Below are positions 36,701 through 47,856 of a stretch of 64,000 bases of DNA, in pieces. The position numbers and the translations under genes are program-made. The notes under the pieces are model-generated. The model saw only the letters and a list, made by a program, of their open reading frames with translations. It had not been told where the DNA came from and ran no database searches. This DNA is from Syncephalis fuscata (taxonomy: Eukaryota; Zoopagomycota; Zoopagomycetes; Zoopagales; Piptocephalidaceae). Within the stretch, counting starts at the first letter, position 1; the number at the start of each line of letters is the position of its first letter. The stretch is taken from NCBI GenBank assembly GCA_025786725.1, contig JAHLTZ010000046.1, positions 1 to 64,000 on the forward strand, given 5' to 3'.

Positions 36701-36937
36701 TCTATATTTAATTGGCGAGTCTGGTACGGAATATAACTAAAAGTGGCAAGTTAGCTATGTGCATTCCTAAAGGCCAGTAACAATTGCAGTTGTTTAAGGA
36801 CTTACAGTGGATAGGCAGCGGTATGACGCGACCCATGTTGTTGCTGCTGCAATGACGCCATGTCTGCCTCTATTCAACTGTAGAATAGGCTGGTTTGCAG
36901 CTACCGTGACCTGTCTAGAGACAAACACACTAAGCAT
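33774..36937 (-). CDS. ATM1: Mitochondrial ABC exporter, ATM1/ABCB7 type (14 exons, ~797 aa)
   Basis: Half-transporter of the inner mitochondrial membrane that exports a sulfur/glutathione compound for cytosolic Fe-S protein maturation (family knowledge). Exons: 36937-36806, 36736-36621, 36564-36240, 36186-36075, 36022-35836, 35772-35691, 35628-35540, 35481-35394, 35341-35167, 35104-34947, 34896-34739, 34679-34550, 34480-34309, 34243-33774. The sum is an exact multiple of three. The N-terminus is Arg-rich without acids (mitochondrial presequence), then Gln- and Thr-tracts. The transmembrane half includes [47 protein letters not shown] and [17 protein letters not shown], all ATM1-like. NBD: Walker A GPSGCGKST at about 535, SGGEKQR at about 641, Walker [13 protein letters not shown] near 660, H-loop FIAHR. 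An acidic poly-Glu tail follows. The intron at 34738-34680 has a GC donor and splits Walker A. Confidence 0.95.
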
Positions 36938-37300
36938 GACAAATGATAACAATGAAAGGAGTAGTAAAAGCAACTAGAACGGTTGAATATTCATGAATAC
37001 AGTTTTATAATTAAGACGTTGTTATGAGCATCATTTTAAATATAAATTGCGTTATTTTTGCCATCTTCAATTTATTACGTGTGGAGTTTTAAATCAATAA
37101 ATATCACGGTGCGGTATTATTGCCGTGACAAATCAGTGTCAATGTCGTCATATCGTGTATTTCTCGACGATATATCATCAAATATAAGTATTAATAAATA
37201 ATAGATAGATAGATAGATTTAATATGAATAATGTACAGTAAAGATCTGTTGGCTTTAGTTGTTTAGTAGTCCACAGCCATAAGCACATCTAATTCACATT
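36938..37300. other. Spacer between ATM1 and AP-2 sigma
   Basis: About 360 bp, AT-rich, with a GATA tract (tagatagatagataga at about 37201-37216) close to the AP-2 sigma 3' end. It serves as ATM1 promoter and AP-2 sigma terminator region. No gene was seen. Confidence 0.5.
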
Positions 37301-37898
37301 CTATTCGAGTTTATCCAGATGATCTAAGCGCATTAATACAACATTCTTGCTCGTCTCTTGGATCTCTCCAGCTAGAAATATTTCATCTAAAATCGCGTAT
37401 ACCTGCTTTTGGTGTCAGTATTGTGCGTGTATTTGTACTAATATCGCCATCACTAATACCTTGTAGAAATTAAATACTAAATCAAGTTCGCAGACATTGC
37501 CAAAAAACGCATCGAGTACCTCGACAAAGAAATGGATCGCTTCTAATAGGCCAGCTCATTGTCGTTGGCATCGACGCAAAAGCAGAAGAATAGACCAGCA
37601 TATCGACGGTATACCACTTTGTAGCTACGAAACTATATGGCGTGTCGATATAGGTCATCACGGAAAAGATGATCAAGCATCCACGTTCTTACCTCAACAA
37701 AGTTTGATTGGTGTTTTGGTCTCGTGGTGCTACTAGTCGGTGCACCTCGCCCTTTAGCTTAAGCTTTTCTTCATCGTCAAAAGGCATATACCATTTGGCC
37801 AAACGCGTCTTGCCTTGACGATTCTGAACAAGAATAAAACGAATCTACTTTCTCCAGTTAATCTTGTGCATAGAACAACTAGATCAACAACCTACCAT
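37301..37898 (-). CDS. APS2: AP-2 adaptor complex sigma subunit, with two single-base losses
   Basis: Small subunit of the clathrin adaptor AP-2, acting in endocytosis at the plasma membrane. Exons on minus: 37898-37896 (just the ATG), 37844-37693, 37632-37460, 37402-37301. Reads [75 protein letters not shown] and a C-terminus [15 protein letters not shown], near the family consensus throughout. Frame is lost once after APRD (about 37713-37721, one base missing before KHQSNF) and once after NELAY (about 37541-37547, a T missing from the T run, which creates an in-frame stop). Because conservation resumes immediately each time, I judge these sequence errors rather than decay. AP-1 sigma is the alternative, but the KHQSNF and DKLE ends fit AP-2 better. 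Confidence 0.85.
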
Positions 37899-38328
37899 AT
37901 TGTATTAGTAACAATAAAGAATAACTGAAAATGTAAGAAAGATGAATAAGTAAATATGTGGAGAGCAAGTGTGCGTATGTGTGTGTGCGTGTGATACTTT
38001 CATCTTGAGTTACAAATGAACTACTAAATTTAGAAATGGTCTAATTTATTTGTCTGTTTCATTATTGTAGTTAAATGTATATTCAACCATCTATTTAACA
38101 GAAATTATGATAAATATAATTGTTGTAATAAATAGTGCAATTTAAAAAATATAAAGCATTAGTTTAATTAGCATAGCAATATTAAATATTTAAATGCTGC
38201 TACAAGTACATTTATTATAGCTATAATGTTTTATATTTTAACAAATTGTCTAGTTTATTTTTACGTAATTTTACTGTAATAAATGCTATGCTAATAGTAG
38301 GAAGAAAAAGGAATACACAATATAAAAT
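37899..38328. other. AT-rich spacer
   Basis: About 430 bp between the AP-2 sigma start and the glucanase stop, both on minus. It contains a gtgtgcgtatgtgtgtgtgc tract at about 37968 and AT-rich DNA. It is the likely AP-2 sigma promoter and glucanase 3' region. No gene was seen. Confidence 0.5.
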
Positions 38329-39677
38329 TTAGCAATGATGCTCGCGTTCTGAAGGATGTCGTGGAATCCAGCCTTCCTCTACACCTAGAAGATAGTCCCA
38401 CTCGGGTGACTGTTCGGTTTTAAAGTTCCAGAAGAACCAGCCGCGGCCCACTTCGTACGCATCCATTTGTAGTTCGGCAAATTGACGCAACCAGGTGCGA
38501 TATTCCTGCGTGAATGAAGAGATATCATTGTGATTGTCACAAGTTGCTTTGTCATGAATAGGCTTGCCGTTACGGGCCGGGAAGGTGCCATCCCATCGGG
38601 CGCCGACATTGAATCCATTTAACCATTTGGCGCAATCATTAGTGGCAAGCGACCTAATAAACATTAGCTTAACGAGTGCATAGCTGCTTATTGTCATGCT
38701 ATGACTTACCATTCACCGACAATAACCGGGTATTTCTGGGCAGCTGCTTCTAATTCCTTACGTTTATTGCACACCAGGTTGGCATGACCTTGCTTATCCA
38801 TTGAGAGTAAATCGTCCATAAACATTTGGTAGTGATGTGTATCAAGAATCAGATTGTCGTTTGAGTGCTTGGCCATAAAGTCGTTCCACTGGTGTATTGG
38901 TAGGAATGCATCGGCTACGACAATTGATTGGTCGCCCATCGTGTCGCGCATATGATCAATACTATCCTCGTAGAATTTACGTACAACATTCATATCGAGG
39001 CTCCAATTGGCCGGCTCGTTAACCAGTTCAATACCAACTACATTTCCGTATTCCTGGCCTGAAAACTCTTTGGCCAATCGACGCAGCACTTTGCCTGATC
39101 GCTGTACATTATCTACACTGGTTGTCCAAGTGGCTGTACCTTTTTTACCACTATTATCAAATCCGTTTTGCGAACCAGGTACACCGTGCAAATCAATAAT
39201 AACACGAATACCATACTGGTCGGCCCAGTTAATGCCTTGTGTTAGATAGTCAAGCTGGCCTTGCACCCAAGGTTCGTTTCGCCGTTTATCAATGGCCCAA
39301 TAGCCGATAGGAATACGAACGTGATTGATGCCAGCATCAGCCAATCGACGAAAGTCCTCCTCGGTCACCCAGCTGTCCCAGTGGCGTCGTAGTTGACGCT
39401 CCGCCTCTCTTCGGCCGAGTCGTGCGGAAAATGACCACTCGTCCTCGGTCTGGCTTTTAAGCGAGCCTGATTCAAATTGCTCAAATAGGCTAGGTGTAAT
39501 CCCTAATAGATATACTCGTTAGTTGTCAATAGATAGTCCGGCTAGTCTGATTGACTTACACGGTTCAATCACCAACCATCCACCTAGATTTACGCCGCGA
39601 ATAGGCTCTTGAGACTTGGCCAAAGCGGCCGTAGCACACAATGCTACACTTAGGCTATATAAAGATAACTTTAACAT
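38329..39677 (-). CDS. Secreted GH5 exo-beta-1,3-glucanase, copy 1 (411 aa, 3 exons)
   Basis: Hydrolyses beta-1,3-glucan, acting on the cell wall. Exons: 39677-39560, 39502-38710, 38653-38329. The start MLKLSLYSLSVALCATAALA is a signal peptide. It is followed by the GH5_9 opening [23 protein letters not shown]. Other marks: VRIPIGYWA, VIIDLHGVPGSQNGFDNSG, the acid/base Glu in ELVNEPAN (about residue 202) and the nucleophile Glu in VIVGEWS (about residue 303), then GARWDG and GWFFWNFKTE. Length and motif order match yeast EXG1 and other fungal exo-glucanases. Intron positions are identical to those of the paralogue at 47857-49275. No C-terminal GPI-like segment is visible, so secretion is expected. 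Confidence 0.95.
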
Positions 39678-40654
39678 ATCAGCAGTCGTTGATTTGCTAT
39701 ACTTTAAGCGACAACAGTATTTTGCTACTACTAATGTATAGTATGGTACAAGAATGGTTGACAGGGTGAAATGACAGCTTATTTTTGCATCAATTGGAAC
39801 ATTTGCAAGTTAAGCAATGACAATAAGTGATTATGTCCCTTGTTTTCTTTGTCTAATCGGCGCGTTTTATAAGCGCCGAAATGTACAACTTGCATACTTT
39901 GCTGGTTGTCCAGTCAGCAACTCCTCAGCAGCATTGGTTGAATTGTCAACCAATGAGTAGACAACGTGCAATTAATCAACTAATAGTTTATTTCTACCCT
40001 GGCCCCTTAATTAAAAAACAAGGTTCGTTTATTAATTAATCTTATCTTGATGATGTCATCATATCTGTTCTTTTTGTAGCACTTGACGACATTGTTACCC
40101 CCACTAAAATCATGTTATGTTTTTATAATTATTCTTGAAACTTGATATTAAAGAGTAAGAATTGCCGTTTATCAGTTCCTAATAACACTTTTAGTGCTAT
40201 ATAAAAGACTGAGCCACAAATAATAATACATTTAAATCTATGTAACAATTCATGCTATCCCAAAGTTTGTAAAGACGACTTTGGAATTATCTCGACTACC
40301 TAACAACAATATGTTGTCAGGCTATTTAAACGTTAATGACAATGACGATGACGATAGATATTAATAAATTACGTACTTTGATATATAAATAGTAATAGTA
40401 ATATAATTTAGTGATTGTATTAATTAGCAGACCAATGTACTTACCGTGATGGATAGCATCTTTGCTATAAGGAACTATAAATTATATAAATTTCCACACT
40501 GAATTATGTAATTGTATGCATTTAATCACATTTAAACGCCATTTTTATTTATAAAGAAAAGAAATATGTAACTGAATAATCTCATTATTAATTAGAAAAT
40601 AAACTATTTTATTATTGTGCACGTTTTGTATGTTCCAAGTGTCTACTTTATTTA
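39678..40654. other. Intergenic region upstream of the glucanase
   Basis: About 980 bp, AT-rich. It contains a small hairpin (cctaacaacaatatgttgtcagg, about 40299-40321) and a TATAAA-like stretch at 40199-40205. No gene was recognised. Confidence 0.45.
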
Positions 40655-41236
40655 TTTGTAGCATTGTAATTCACTACAATTAGATTAGTTGCTTGAAGAT
40701 ATGTTTTACTTCCATCTCTGGAAGTGGACCATGTTGAGATTTTGATCGCAGTACAGACCAACGTACTACGGCCAAATCCTAAATAAACTTTGCCGAGCGC
40801 ACCTCTATTGCAAATAATCGATTAGTTAGTTAGTTAGTTTAGTTTAATTACTTACTCTCCAATAGACTTATCGGTAATCATAAACCACGCGTTGATTTTC
40901 TACAGTATTAATAACAATGGTATATTAATAATACTTAAAGATATCTATAGACTTACCTCTTCGTATTCCTCGCTATCTTCTACTTTTATAGACTTATAAT
41001 GTTAGTTTATTGCTTCATATATTAGTTTATATACTTGCAATTTTTTACCGGTTCCAAAAATATAGTTCTCTCCTTTAGTGATTTGTGCTCTAAATAAATA
41101 TCTTTTAGTCAATTATATGCTTAATGTTGGTTTAACTTGCTTTTATATGCTGATTCATATATTTCAACCCGTCCAAAAATCGTAATGCAATATTCGGCGG
41201 AAAAGGTGTGCCAGTTTTCTGGAACAGTGGAAAAAG
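40655..41236 (-). pseudogene. Relic of an FHA-domain protein kinase gene (Chk2/Rad53-like)
   Basis: On minus, exon-like pieces separated by splice signals read: NWHTFSAEYCITIFGRVEIY (about 41227-41150), RAQITKGENYIFGT (about 41090-41050), VEDSEEYEE (about 40985), KINAWFMITDKSIGE (about 40902-40858), and GALGKVYLGFGRS...CTAIKIS (about 40806-40730). The order (an FHA-like segment, then a GEGALGKV glycine loop and an AIK lysine motif) is that of FHA-kinases. Just after the AIK lysine the frame jumps to PLPEMEVKHIFKQLI, which resembles the helix before the catalytic loop. The middle of the N-lobe is therefore deleted, and the HRD/DFG half is absent altogether. I call it a decayed, truncated gene. 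The FHA assignment is weaker than the kinase assignment. Confidence 0.55.
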
Positions 41237-41305
41237 GAGTGGAAGTCCTTATTATAAAGATATTGAGTTAAATGTACAAATGGATAATTATTACTTAGTC
41301 AAGTA

Positions 41306-41383
41306 GACACTTAAAACATAAACAGCACGTTGCTTATTTTATCGTAAGCAATTAAGCAATGTGCTGTTTATGTTTTAAGTGTC
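41306..41383. repeat. 31 bp near-perfect hairpin
   Basis: Arms 41306-41336 (starting gacacttaaaacataaacag) and 41353-41383 are complementary over 31 bp with a single mismatch, around a 16-base loop. It lies alone in AT-rich intergenic DNA between the kinase relic and the acyltransferase duplication. It could be a tiny MITE-like element, a small-RNA precursor or a cruciform site. Nothing in the sequence decides between them. Confidence 0.85.
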
Positions 41384-42777
41384 CAAAAGTTGTATTAATT
41401 TTTAAAAAGTAAGCATTAAAAGCGGAATAATAACGTTGTATGTAAAAGAGTAATTATTTTATTAAATGTAAATTGAATGGTAAGCATTTATAGAAAATGG
41501 GTGCATTCTCTAGTTGAATTTTACTGTATGCGTGGTAGCACAATGAAAACCGAAACAATTACACGTTATGTTGTAAACGCATTAGGCAATTTAAAGGAAA
41601 TGAACAATGTGCAATGAAAAAAGGCGGACAAAATAGAATGTATGGAGGGATGTGACGCAATTTGCTGATAAAATAGTAAATACAATGGATACCACTGCTT
41701 GCATTGAAATATATATTATCTATACGATAACAAATTTATCTATTAGTTGCTAATAATGAAATGAAATAAAGAAATATTATGTTTTTATTACTCTAATAAT
41801 AGTATAGCGCTTGAATATTGCCATTGAAATATTCCAGCTTGTACAGGAATATCAAATGAATGAATATAATAATAGGCATTTTTGTATCGTTCAAAAAATT
41901 TTACCGATGTAGAACATGAAACTAAAACAAGTAGCTTATTGCAACATCAATTGACAACAAAGACAATAAAGCAATGATAATGTTTTATTTCACAACTAAT
42001 TCGACGTAAAATTGGCTATAGCATAGTCCGTTTATTAGTATAACAGTTATTTTTCATAAATTTCAAACTGCACTATCATGGGTATTGACACTTTGAGTTA
42101 CTATGTGGCCTTTACACATGCTCTATATTATTGTAGACCTCATATTAAATCTTGGCAATAAATCATGTTTTATTTATAAATACTGTAATATTTTGATACT
42201 AGTTTGGTTGCATTGAAGATTATTTAGTATGAGTTTTTAGTTTTAGAAATTGCAACTTGGATAATCAAGCAACACTTATTCTGGTGCTGTCCTATAACGT
42301 TAATTTATGGTGCATATTAACGCTTACCTTAATGCATATAATACAATGTGTTGTTTGGTTATATTGATGTAATGATAAACTTATTCCGTATTGCTATTAA
42401 TTATCATAGCCAACTTATAATAAACTGAATAACTTGTATGACGCTAAATAAGAAATAATATTGGACTAGAAACTTCGTTATTTTTTTATTGATATGAATA
42501 AAGCCATCATTGTATAGTAAACATAACTAAAATAAACTGAATGTTTTGTAATATGTCATTATTAACGCAGCATGCTAGTTCATGTAATTGCTCATATACT
42601 CACAACTAACAAGTAGCTACTCGTCATATTGTCGCAATAGACGTTTTTTTATTAGTAATCGGTACTGATATTTGATAGGTATATTATTTTTATGACATAT
42701 ACAAATTTAACAAATCACCCAATTACATATTATATCTCTTAGTCGCGCTTTTACAAGATCTGTCTAAAATAGCAAAG
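41384..42777. other. AT-rich intergenic region
   Basis: About 1.4 kb of AT-rich DNA without an open frame of note on either strand and without matches to the repeat composite. Nothing is supportable here. Confidence 0.5.
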
Positions 42778-44680
42778 CAGCAACAACGTGACTGTTTTAC
42801 TATTGAGTCATTCGGTCGACAACTTAATTTATCGGTGAGTCATCACAACTACTAATAGAATATTTAGGAGTAAATTCGCTATTTTAATTTTACCTTTACT
42901 TGAGTCATATTTTGCTTTCTACAATGTGACTAATTAGCGGTTCTCAAAGGCCTAAGTGTCAACACAGCAAGTAATAAGCGTATGCCTATTGCGATGTTCA
43001 ATATTTTGCTTAAAAAGCGGATTGCTTTTACAAAAACCAAGAAAAATTAACACGGTAAATAGTACTACTTTATCGCATTGTTTTATTAAGCTTATTTTTA
43101 TTGTTTATTACATTGTTTAAATATGGCTTTAACCACTATTATTAACACTTTGGTCAATTTACCAAATGGCCATACACAATCCAAATACGAATTAAGCGAC
43201 ACTGATTGCATTCTTGTTCCAATACATACACAGCGTGTTTTCTTTTATAAAAACCATGAAAATACACAGATTTCATGCCTACAGAAAGGCTGATTAGTGC
43301 GCTGCAAAAAACAATCGAGCAATATCCTATTGTTGCCGGCCGATTGGTATCCATTGGAAACGATCAATATGAGGTGCAATCACTTGATGAAGGTGTGCCA
43401 TACCGGGAATCATATTGTGAAAATGATATTTCAGCATATAATCAGAACTGGCCAGATAGCAGTATTTCACCTGAATGGCAGGCTGTCTTTGCAAATGAAG
43501 CAGAAGCCATACCGACAGTTATCCATGTCACGCGATTTGCAAATAACTCGGGATTAATGATTTGTCATGCTGGGAACCATTACATTGCTGATGGTATTGG
43601 TTGGTCAATGTTTTTAAAAACATGGGCGGCATTCGCACGAGGAGAGACACCGTCTCCACCAAATAATAATCGACAACTACTGCAACTTGAACCTGAATTA
43701 AGGCATGTACTGAGGAAGCCGAGGTCAAATCAGTCTCCAAAAGTACACAAAAATACACCAAGTGTTTTAGTCAGTCAATACTGCTTCGGTTCAGTCCAGA
43801 AAGCCTTGCACAGTTGAAGCGGGCAGCCATTGATTCACTTAGTGAAAAAGAACGTAACTCCGGATGGTTTTCTACAATAGATGCTGTCTTGAGCTTATTA
43901 TGGAAAACACATGTTAAAGTTCGGCGGATTCCAGCAGAAAAATTACTGCTTGAAGGTGCCGCTTTTAACATGCGGCCTTGTCTGGATAATATTCCCGACA
44001 ACTATTTGGCAATGTGGTTGATTCAACAATGCTAGAGATAACAGCAGGTGATTTATTAAATAGATCACTTGGTAGTATAGCTTTAGCACATCGTAAACCA
44101 CTTATTATTGAAAAAGAAGTAGTGCCAAAGAATGGATTTGTGGGCAAATGTTGAAAATGCAAAATCGACAGTTAATAGGTCATTTTTTAAAGAAGAAGGT
44201 TTGATTTTATTAGTTCGGATTGGTCTAAGTTTGATTACTATGCTAAAATGGACTTTGGCAACGGTGGTCCTGCGTGCTGTAGGCGATATGCACATATTAA
44301 TGCACTTGTTAACACTATTTGTGAAGCACCGCCTTGTCCGAAAACAGGAAAAAGTGGTCTTGATATAACCTTTATGGTTGAAACCGAATTCTACAGGATT
44401 TTATCAAGGACAGCGAGCTATTTACCTATGCTCATTACTTGAATAAATATTTATAGCAAGTTTTGCCAACAAATATAAATTAACTAAAATCGTTGTAGCC
44501 TAATGGATATCAATAATATTTTATACTCAATTGCTTATACGATACTGGCTTGATTAAGTATTACCTGCTTTTTATTGAGCAGTTGTTTAATAAATGTGCA
44601 CTCAGCTTGCACAATATACTTGATTTAATAAGTATTTATAATAAAAACTTTTTATTGGCAGCGATTACTACAGTTCTTGT
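42778..44680 (+). repeat. Tandem duplication, first copy
   Basis: Matches 45190-47150 from gtgactgttttactattgag through the acyltransferase gene and about 240 bp of its 3' flank. The offset is about 2415 bases. Upstream and coding parts are closely similar with small indels. The 3' flank is more diverged. The unmatched spacer 44681-45189 separates the copies. Confidence 0.85.
43123..44442 (+). pseudogene. HxxxD acyltransferase, broken copy
   Basis: Counterpart of the intact gene at 45538-46866, starting at the equivalent ATG (43123, MALTTIINTLVNLPNG). Frame is lost at about 43262 (acacag against acagcag in the intact copy), again near 43770 (after NTPSVL), and at further points after 43960 and 44030. 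The HYIADG motif remains, but the preceding residues changed (CHAGN against CQSGH). The end after about 44380 is out of frame. Some losses could be sequence errors of the kind seen in eL34 and AP-2 sigma. The number of breaks, and the amino-acid changes that go with them, argue for real decay. Confidence 0.75.
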
Positions 44681-45189
44681 CGACTTGTATGGTTTACGAT
44701 GATTTATGTGATAAATAAATAAATTATGTGGTGTGTTTGCGATATTTGCTTATTTTGTGGTGATACAATCTAATTAGTATAATTATTATTGCATTTACAA
44801 TAACATGTTGAAAGTAAAAACTCGCTACTTTCAACTGACTTATACTTGATTACTAAACAGTAAGCTTATTTGGCTCAATAAATTTAATACAACTAATACA
44901 CTTATTTTGATTTTACGCAAACACGTATAAAAACAGCAAAAAATTGCGATTGTATCGTGTTAAAAGGTTGTCATAGCAATAAAGCCAAACGCACCAGTCA
45001 GTAACTATAGCTGCTTAATATCAAAAGTCTAACTATGTAAAATATTTAGCTTATAGGTCATGCAATTCTGCACACAATTTACACAAAATATAATAATGAA
45101 TAAAATGTATGCACTGTGTATGAAGTAGCCAGCAGCGTCAGTTGCGTAGACAATTTCGGTATTGAGTAAAATCCAAGGCCTTAACAGTA
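44681..45189. other. Spacer between the two acyltransferase copies
   Basis: About 500 bp not shared between the copies, AT-rich, no open frame or recognised signal. It lies between the 3' flank of copy 1 and the duplicated 5' flank of copy 2. Confidence 0.5.
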
Positions 45190-47150
45190 ACACAAAACAA
45201 CGTGACTGTTTTACTATTGAGTCATTCGGTCGACAACTTAATTTATCGGTGAGTCATCACAACTACTAGATAGAATACTTTAAGAGTAAATTCGCTATTT
45301 TAATTTTACTTTACTTGAGTCATATTTTGCTTTCTACAATGTGACTAATTAGCGCGTTCTCAAAGGCCTAAGTGTCAACACAGCAATAATAAGTGTATGC
45401 CTATTGCGATGTTCAATATTTTACTTAAAAAGCGGATTGCTTTTACAAAAACCAAGAAAAATTAACACGGTAAATAGTACTACTTTATCGCATTGTTTTA
45501 TTAAGCTTATTTTTATTGTTTATTACATTGTTTAGATATGGCTTTAACCACTGTTATTGACACTTTGGTCAATTTACCAAATGGTCATACACAATCCAAA
45601 TACGAATTAAGTGACACTGATTACAGTCCTATTCCAATACATACACAGCGTGTTTTCTTTTATAAAAACCATGAAAATACAGCAGATTTCATGCCTACTG
45701 AAAGGCTGATTAGTGCGCTGCAAAAAACAATCGAGCAATATCCTATTGTTGCCGGCCGATTGGTATCCATTGGAAACGACCAATACGAGGTGCAATCACT
45801 TGATGAAGGTGTGCCATACCGGGAATCATATTGTGAAAATGATATTTCAGCATATAATCAGAACTGGCCAGACAGCAGTATTTCACCTGAATGGCAGGCT
45901 GTCTTTGCAAATGAAGCAGAAGCCATACCGACAGTTATCCATGTCACGCGATTTGCAAATAACTCGGGATTAATGATTTGTCAGTCGGGACATCATTACA
46001 TTGCTGATGGTATTGGTTGGTCAATGTTTTTAAAAACATGGGCGGCATTCGCACGAGGAGAGACACCGTCTCCACCAAATAATAATCGACAACTACTGCA
46101 ACTTGAACCTGAATTAAGGCATGTACTGAGGAAGCCGAGGTCAAATCAGTCTCCAAAAGTACACAAAAATACACCAAGTGTTTCTAGACAGCCGACACTA
46201 CTTCGGTTCAGTCCAGAAAGCCTTGCACAGTTGAAGCGGGCAGCCATTGATTCACTTAGTGAAAAAGAACGTAACTCCGGATGGTTTTCTACAATAGATG
46301 CTGTCTTGAGCTTATTATGGAAAACACATGTTAAAGTTCGGCGGATTCCAGCAGAAAAATTGCTGATTGGATGTGATGCTTTTAACATGCAGCCTTATCT
46401 GGATAATATTCCTGATAACTATTTTGGCAATGTGGTTGACGTGACAATGCTAGAGATAACAGCAGGTGATTTATTAAATAGATCACTTGGTAGTATAGCT
46501 TTAGCACATCGCCAATTACTTACCCTTACAAAAAAAAGTAGTGCCAAAGAATGGATCTTGTGGACAAAAGTTGAAAATGCAAAATCAATAGCTAATAAGT
46601 CATTTTTTGAAAAAGGTTTTGATTTTATTAGTTCAGATTGGTCTAAGTTTGGTTACTATGCTAAAATGGACTTTGGTAGCGGTAATCCTGTGTGCTGTAG
46701 ACGATATACCCCCTCCAATACACTTATTCACACTATTTACGAAGCGCCACCTTGTCCGAAAACGGGAAAAAGTGGTCTTGATATAACCTTTACGGTTGAA
46801 ACCGAATTCTACGAGGATTTTATCAAGGACAGCGAACTATTTACCTATGCTCAATTACTTGAATAAATAGTTTATAGCAAGTTTTACCAACAAATATAAA
46901 CTAGCCAAAAGTTATTGTAACATTAATGGATATCAATAATATTTTCAATTCTAAAAATATTAAATGTAATGAGCAAATCCTAATATGTTGTAGCAGATTG
47001 CTTATACGATGTTGATTTGATTAAGTATTATCTACTTTCTTATTGAAAAGTTATTAATAAATATGCACCCAGCTTGACACAATATACTTTGTTTGGTAAG
47101 TATTTACAATAAACTCTCATTGTTAGCTAACAATTACTAATGCTTTTGAA
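45190..47150 (+). repeat. Tandem duplication, second copy
   Basis: Second member of the 42778-44680 duplication. It keeps the whole upstream segment (including the ggtgagtcatcacaactact stretch) and the intact coding region, with a diverged but recognisable 3' flank to about 47150. Confidence 0.85.
45538..46866 (+). CDS. HxxxD acyltransferase (BAHD/trichothecene-acetyltransferase-like), intact, 442 aa
   Basis: Transfers an acyl group from a CoA thioester to an acceptor alcohol or amine. The substrate cannot be told from the sequence. Intronless, ATG at 45538. The N-terminal segment PTERLISALQKTIEQYPIVAG is the usual first region of the transferase family (PF02458). The catalytic HxxxD is HYIADG (His153, Asp157), followed by GIGWSMFLKTWA. 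The second motif is DFGSG at about residue 379, a variant of the plant DFGWG. Length fits the family. No signal peptide is present, so it is probably cytosolic. It lies downstream of its broken tandem copy, with GH5 glucanase genes on both sides of the pair. Co-function with the glucanases is only a positional guess. Confidence 0.85.
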   Translation: MALTTVIDTLVNLPNGHTQSKYELSDTDYSPIPIHTQRVFFYKNHENTADFMPTERLISALQKTIEQYPIVAGRLVSIGNDQYEVQSLDEGVPYRESYCENDISAYNQNWPDSSISPEWQAVFANEAEAIPTVIHVTRFANNSGLMICQSGHHYIADGIGWSMFLKTWAAFARGETPSPPNNNRQLLQLEPELRHVLRKPRSNQSPKVHKNTPSVSRQPTLLRFSPESLAQLKRAAIDSLSEKERNSGWFSTIDAVLSLLWKTHVKVRRIPAEKLLIGCDAFNMQPYLDNIPDNYFGNVVDVTMLEITAGDLLNRSLGSIALAHRQLLTLTKKSSAKEWILWTKVENAKSIANKSFFEKGFDFISSDWSKFGYYAKMDFGSGNPVCCRRYTPSNTLIHTIYEAPPCPKTGKSGLDITFTVETEFYEDFIKDSELFTYAQLLE

Positions 47151-47856
47151 CAATAAACTAAACAATATTTGTAACTAAGACAAGAAAAACAAACTGAAAT
47201 AGATAAATATTATTTATTGAATAATAAAATATATCAATAGTTATATCAAAGTGTCATTTAAATATCATATAATTATTAATGATAAAGTTGAACACCATTA
47301 TATTTTTGCTTTATGTGATACTTTCAGCTCATGTGATAAACTATTTGTTGATAGCAGTCAATATTGAAATGAAATATGACTACAATAATTCTACTGCTGT
47401 TTTATACTAAGATGGATTACACTTGTAATGAAAACGCCACAGTTATATTTAATGACTGAATCGTATGCTTTACGATAGTTCATGTAATGAATGAGTTAGC
47501 TGCGTAATACAACGAATTGCTATTACTGCTTTGTAATAAGTTACCATTAGCCATATTTGCATTCATTATAAAAAATACTACAGTTTATAAATAAGTGTGT
47601 AATGAATAATTAAATATATTTAATATTAAAATAATAACCAATAATAGCTGATATATAAAGAAAAACAGTTATAAAGGCAGTGAATCGATGCAGTTGTTGT
47701 GATTTTATAATACAGTTAACCACTGTGATTGGACTGAAACAATAAATTCACATTTCGTAAGAGTATTTTAAACAAAGAATTATTTTAATAATTAAATTAG
47801 CCGTATGTAATAAGCTTCAAATAATGATATTCATGATTTGAATGGTCACCGTAAAT
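47151..47856. other. AT-rich intergenic region between convergent genes
   Basis: About 700 bp between the acyltransferase 3' flank and the stop of glucanase copy 2. It is AT-rich with several aataaa-type motifs. No gene was recognised. Confidence 0.5.
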
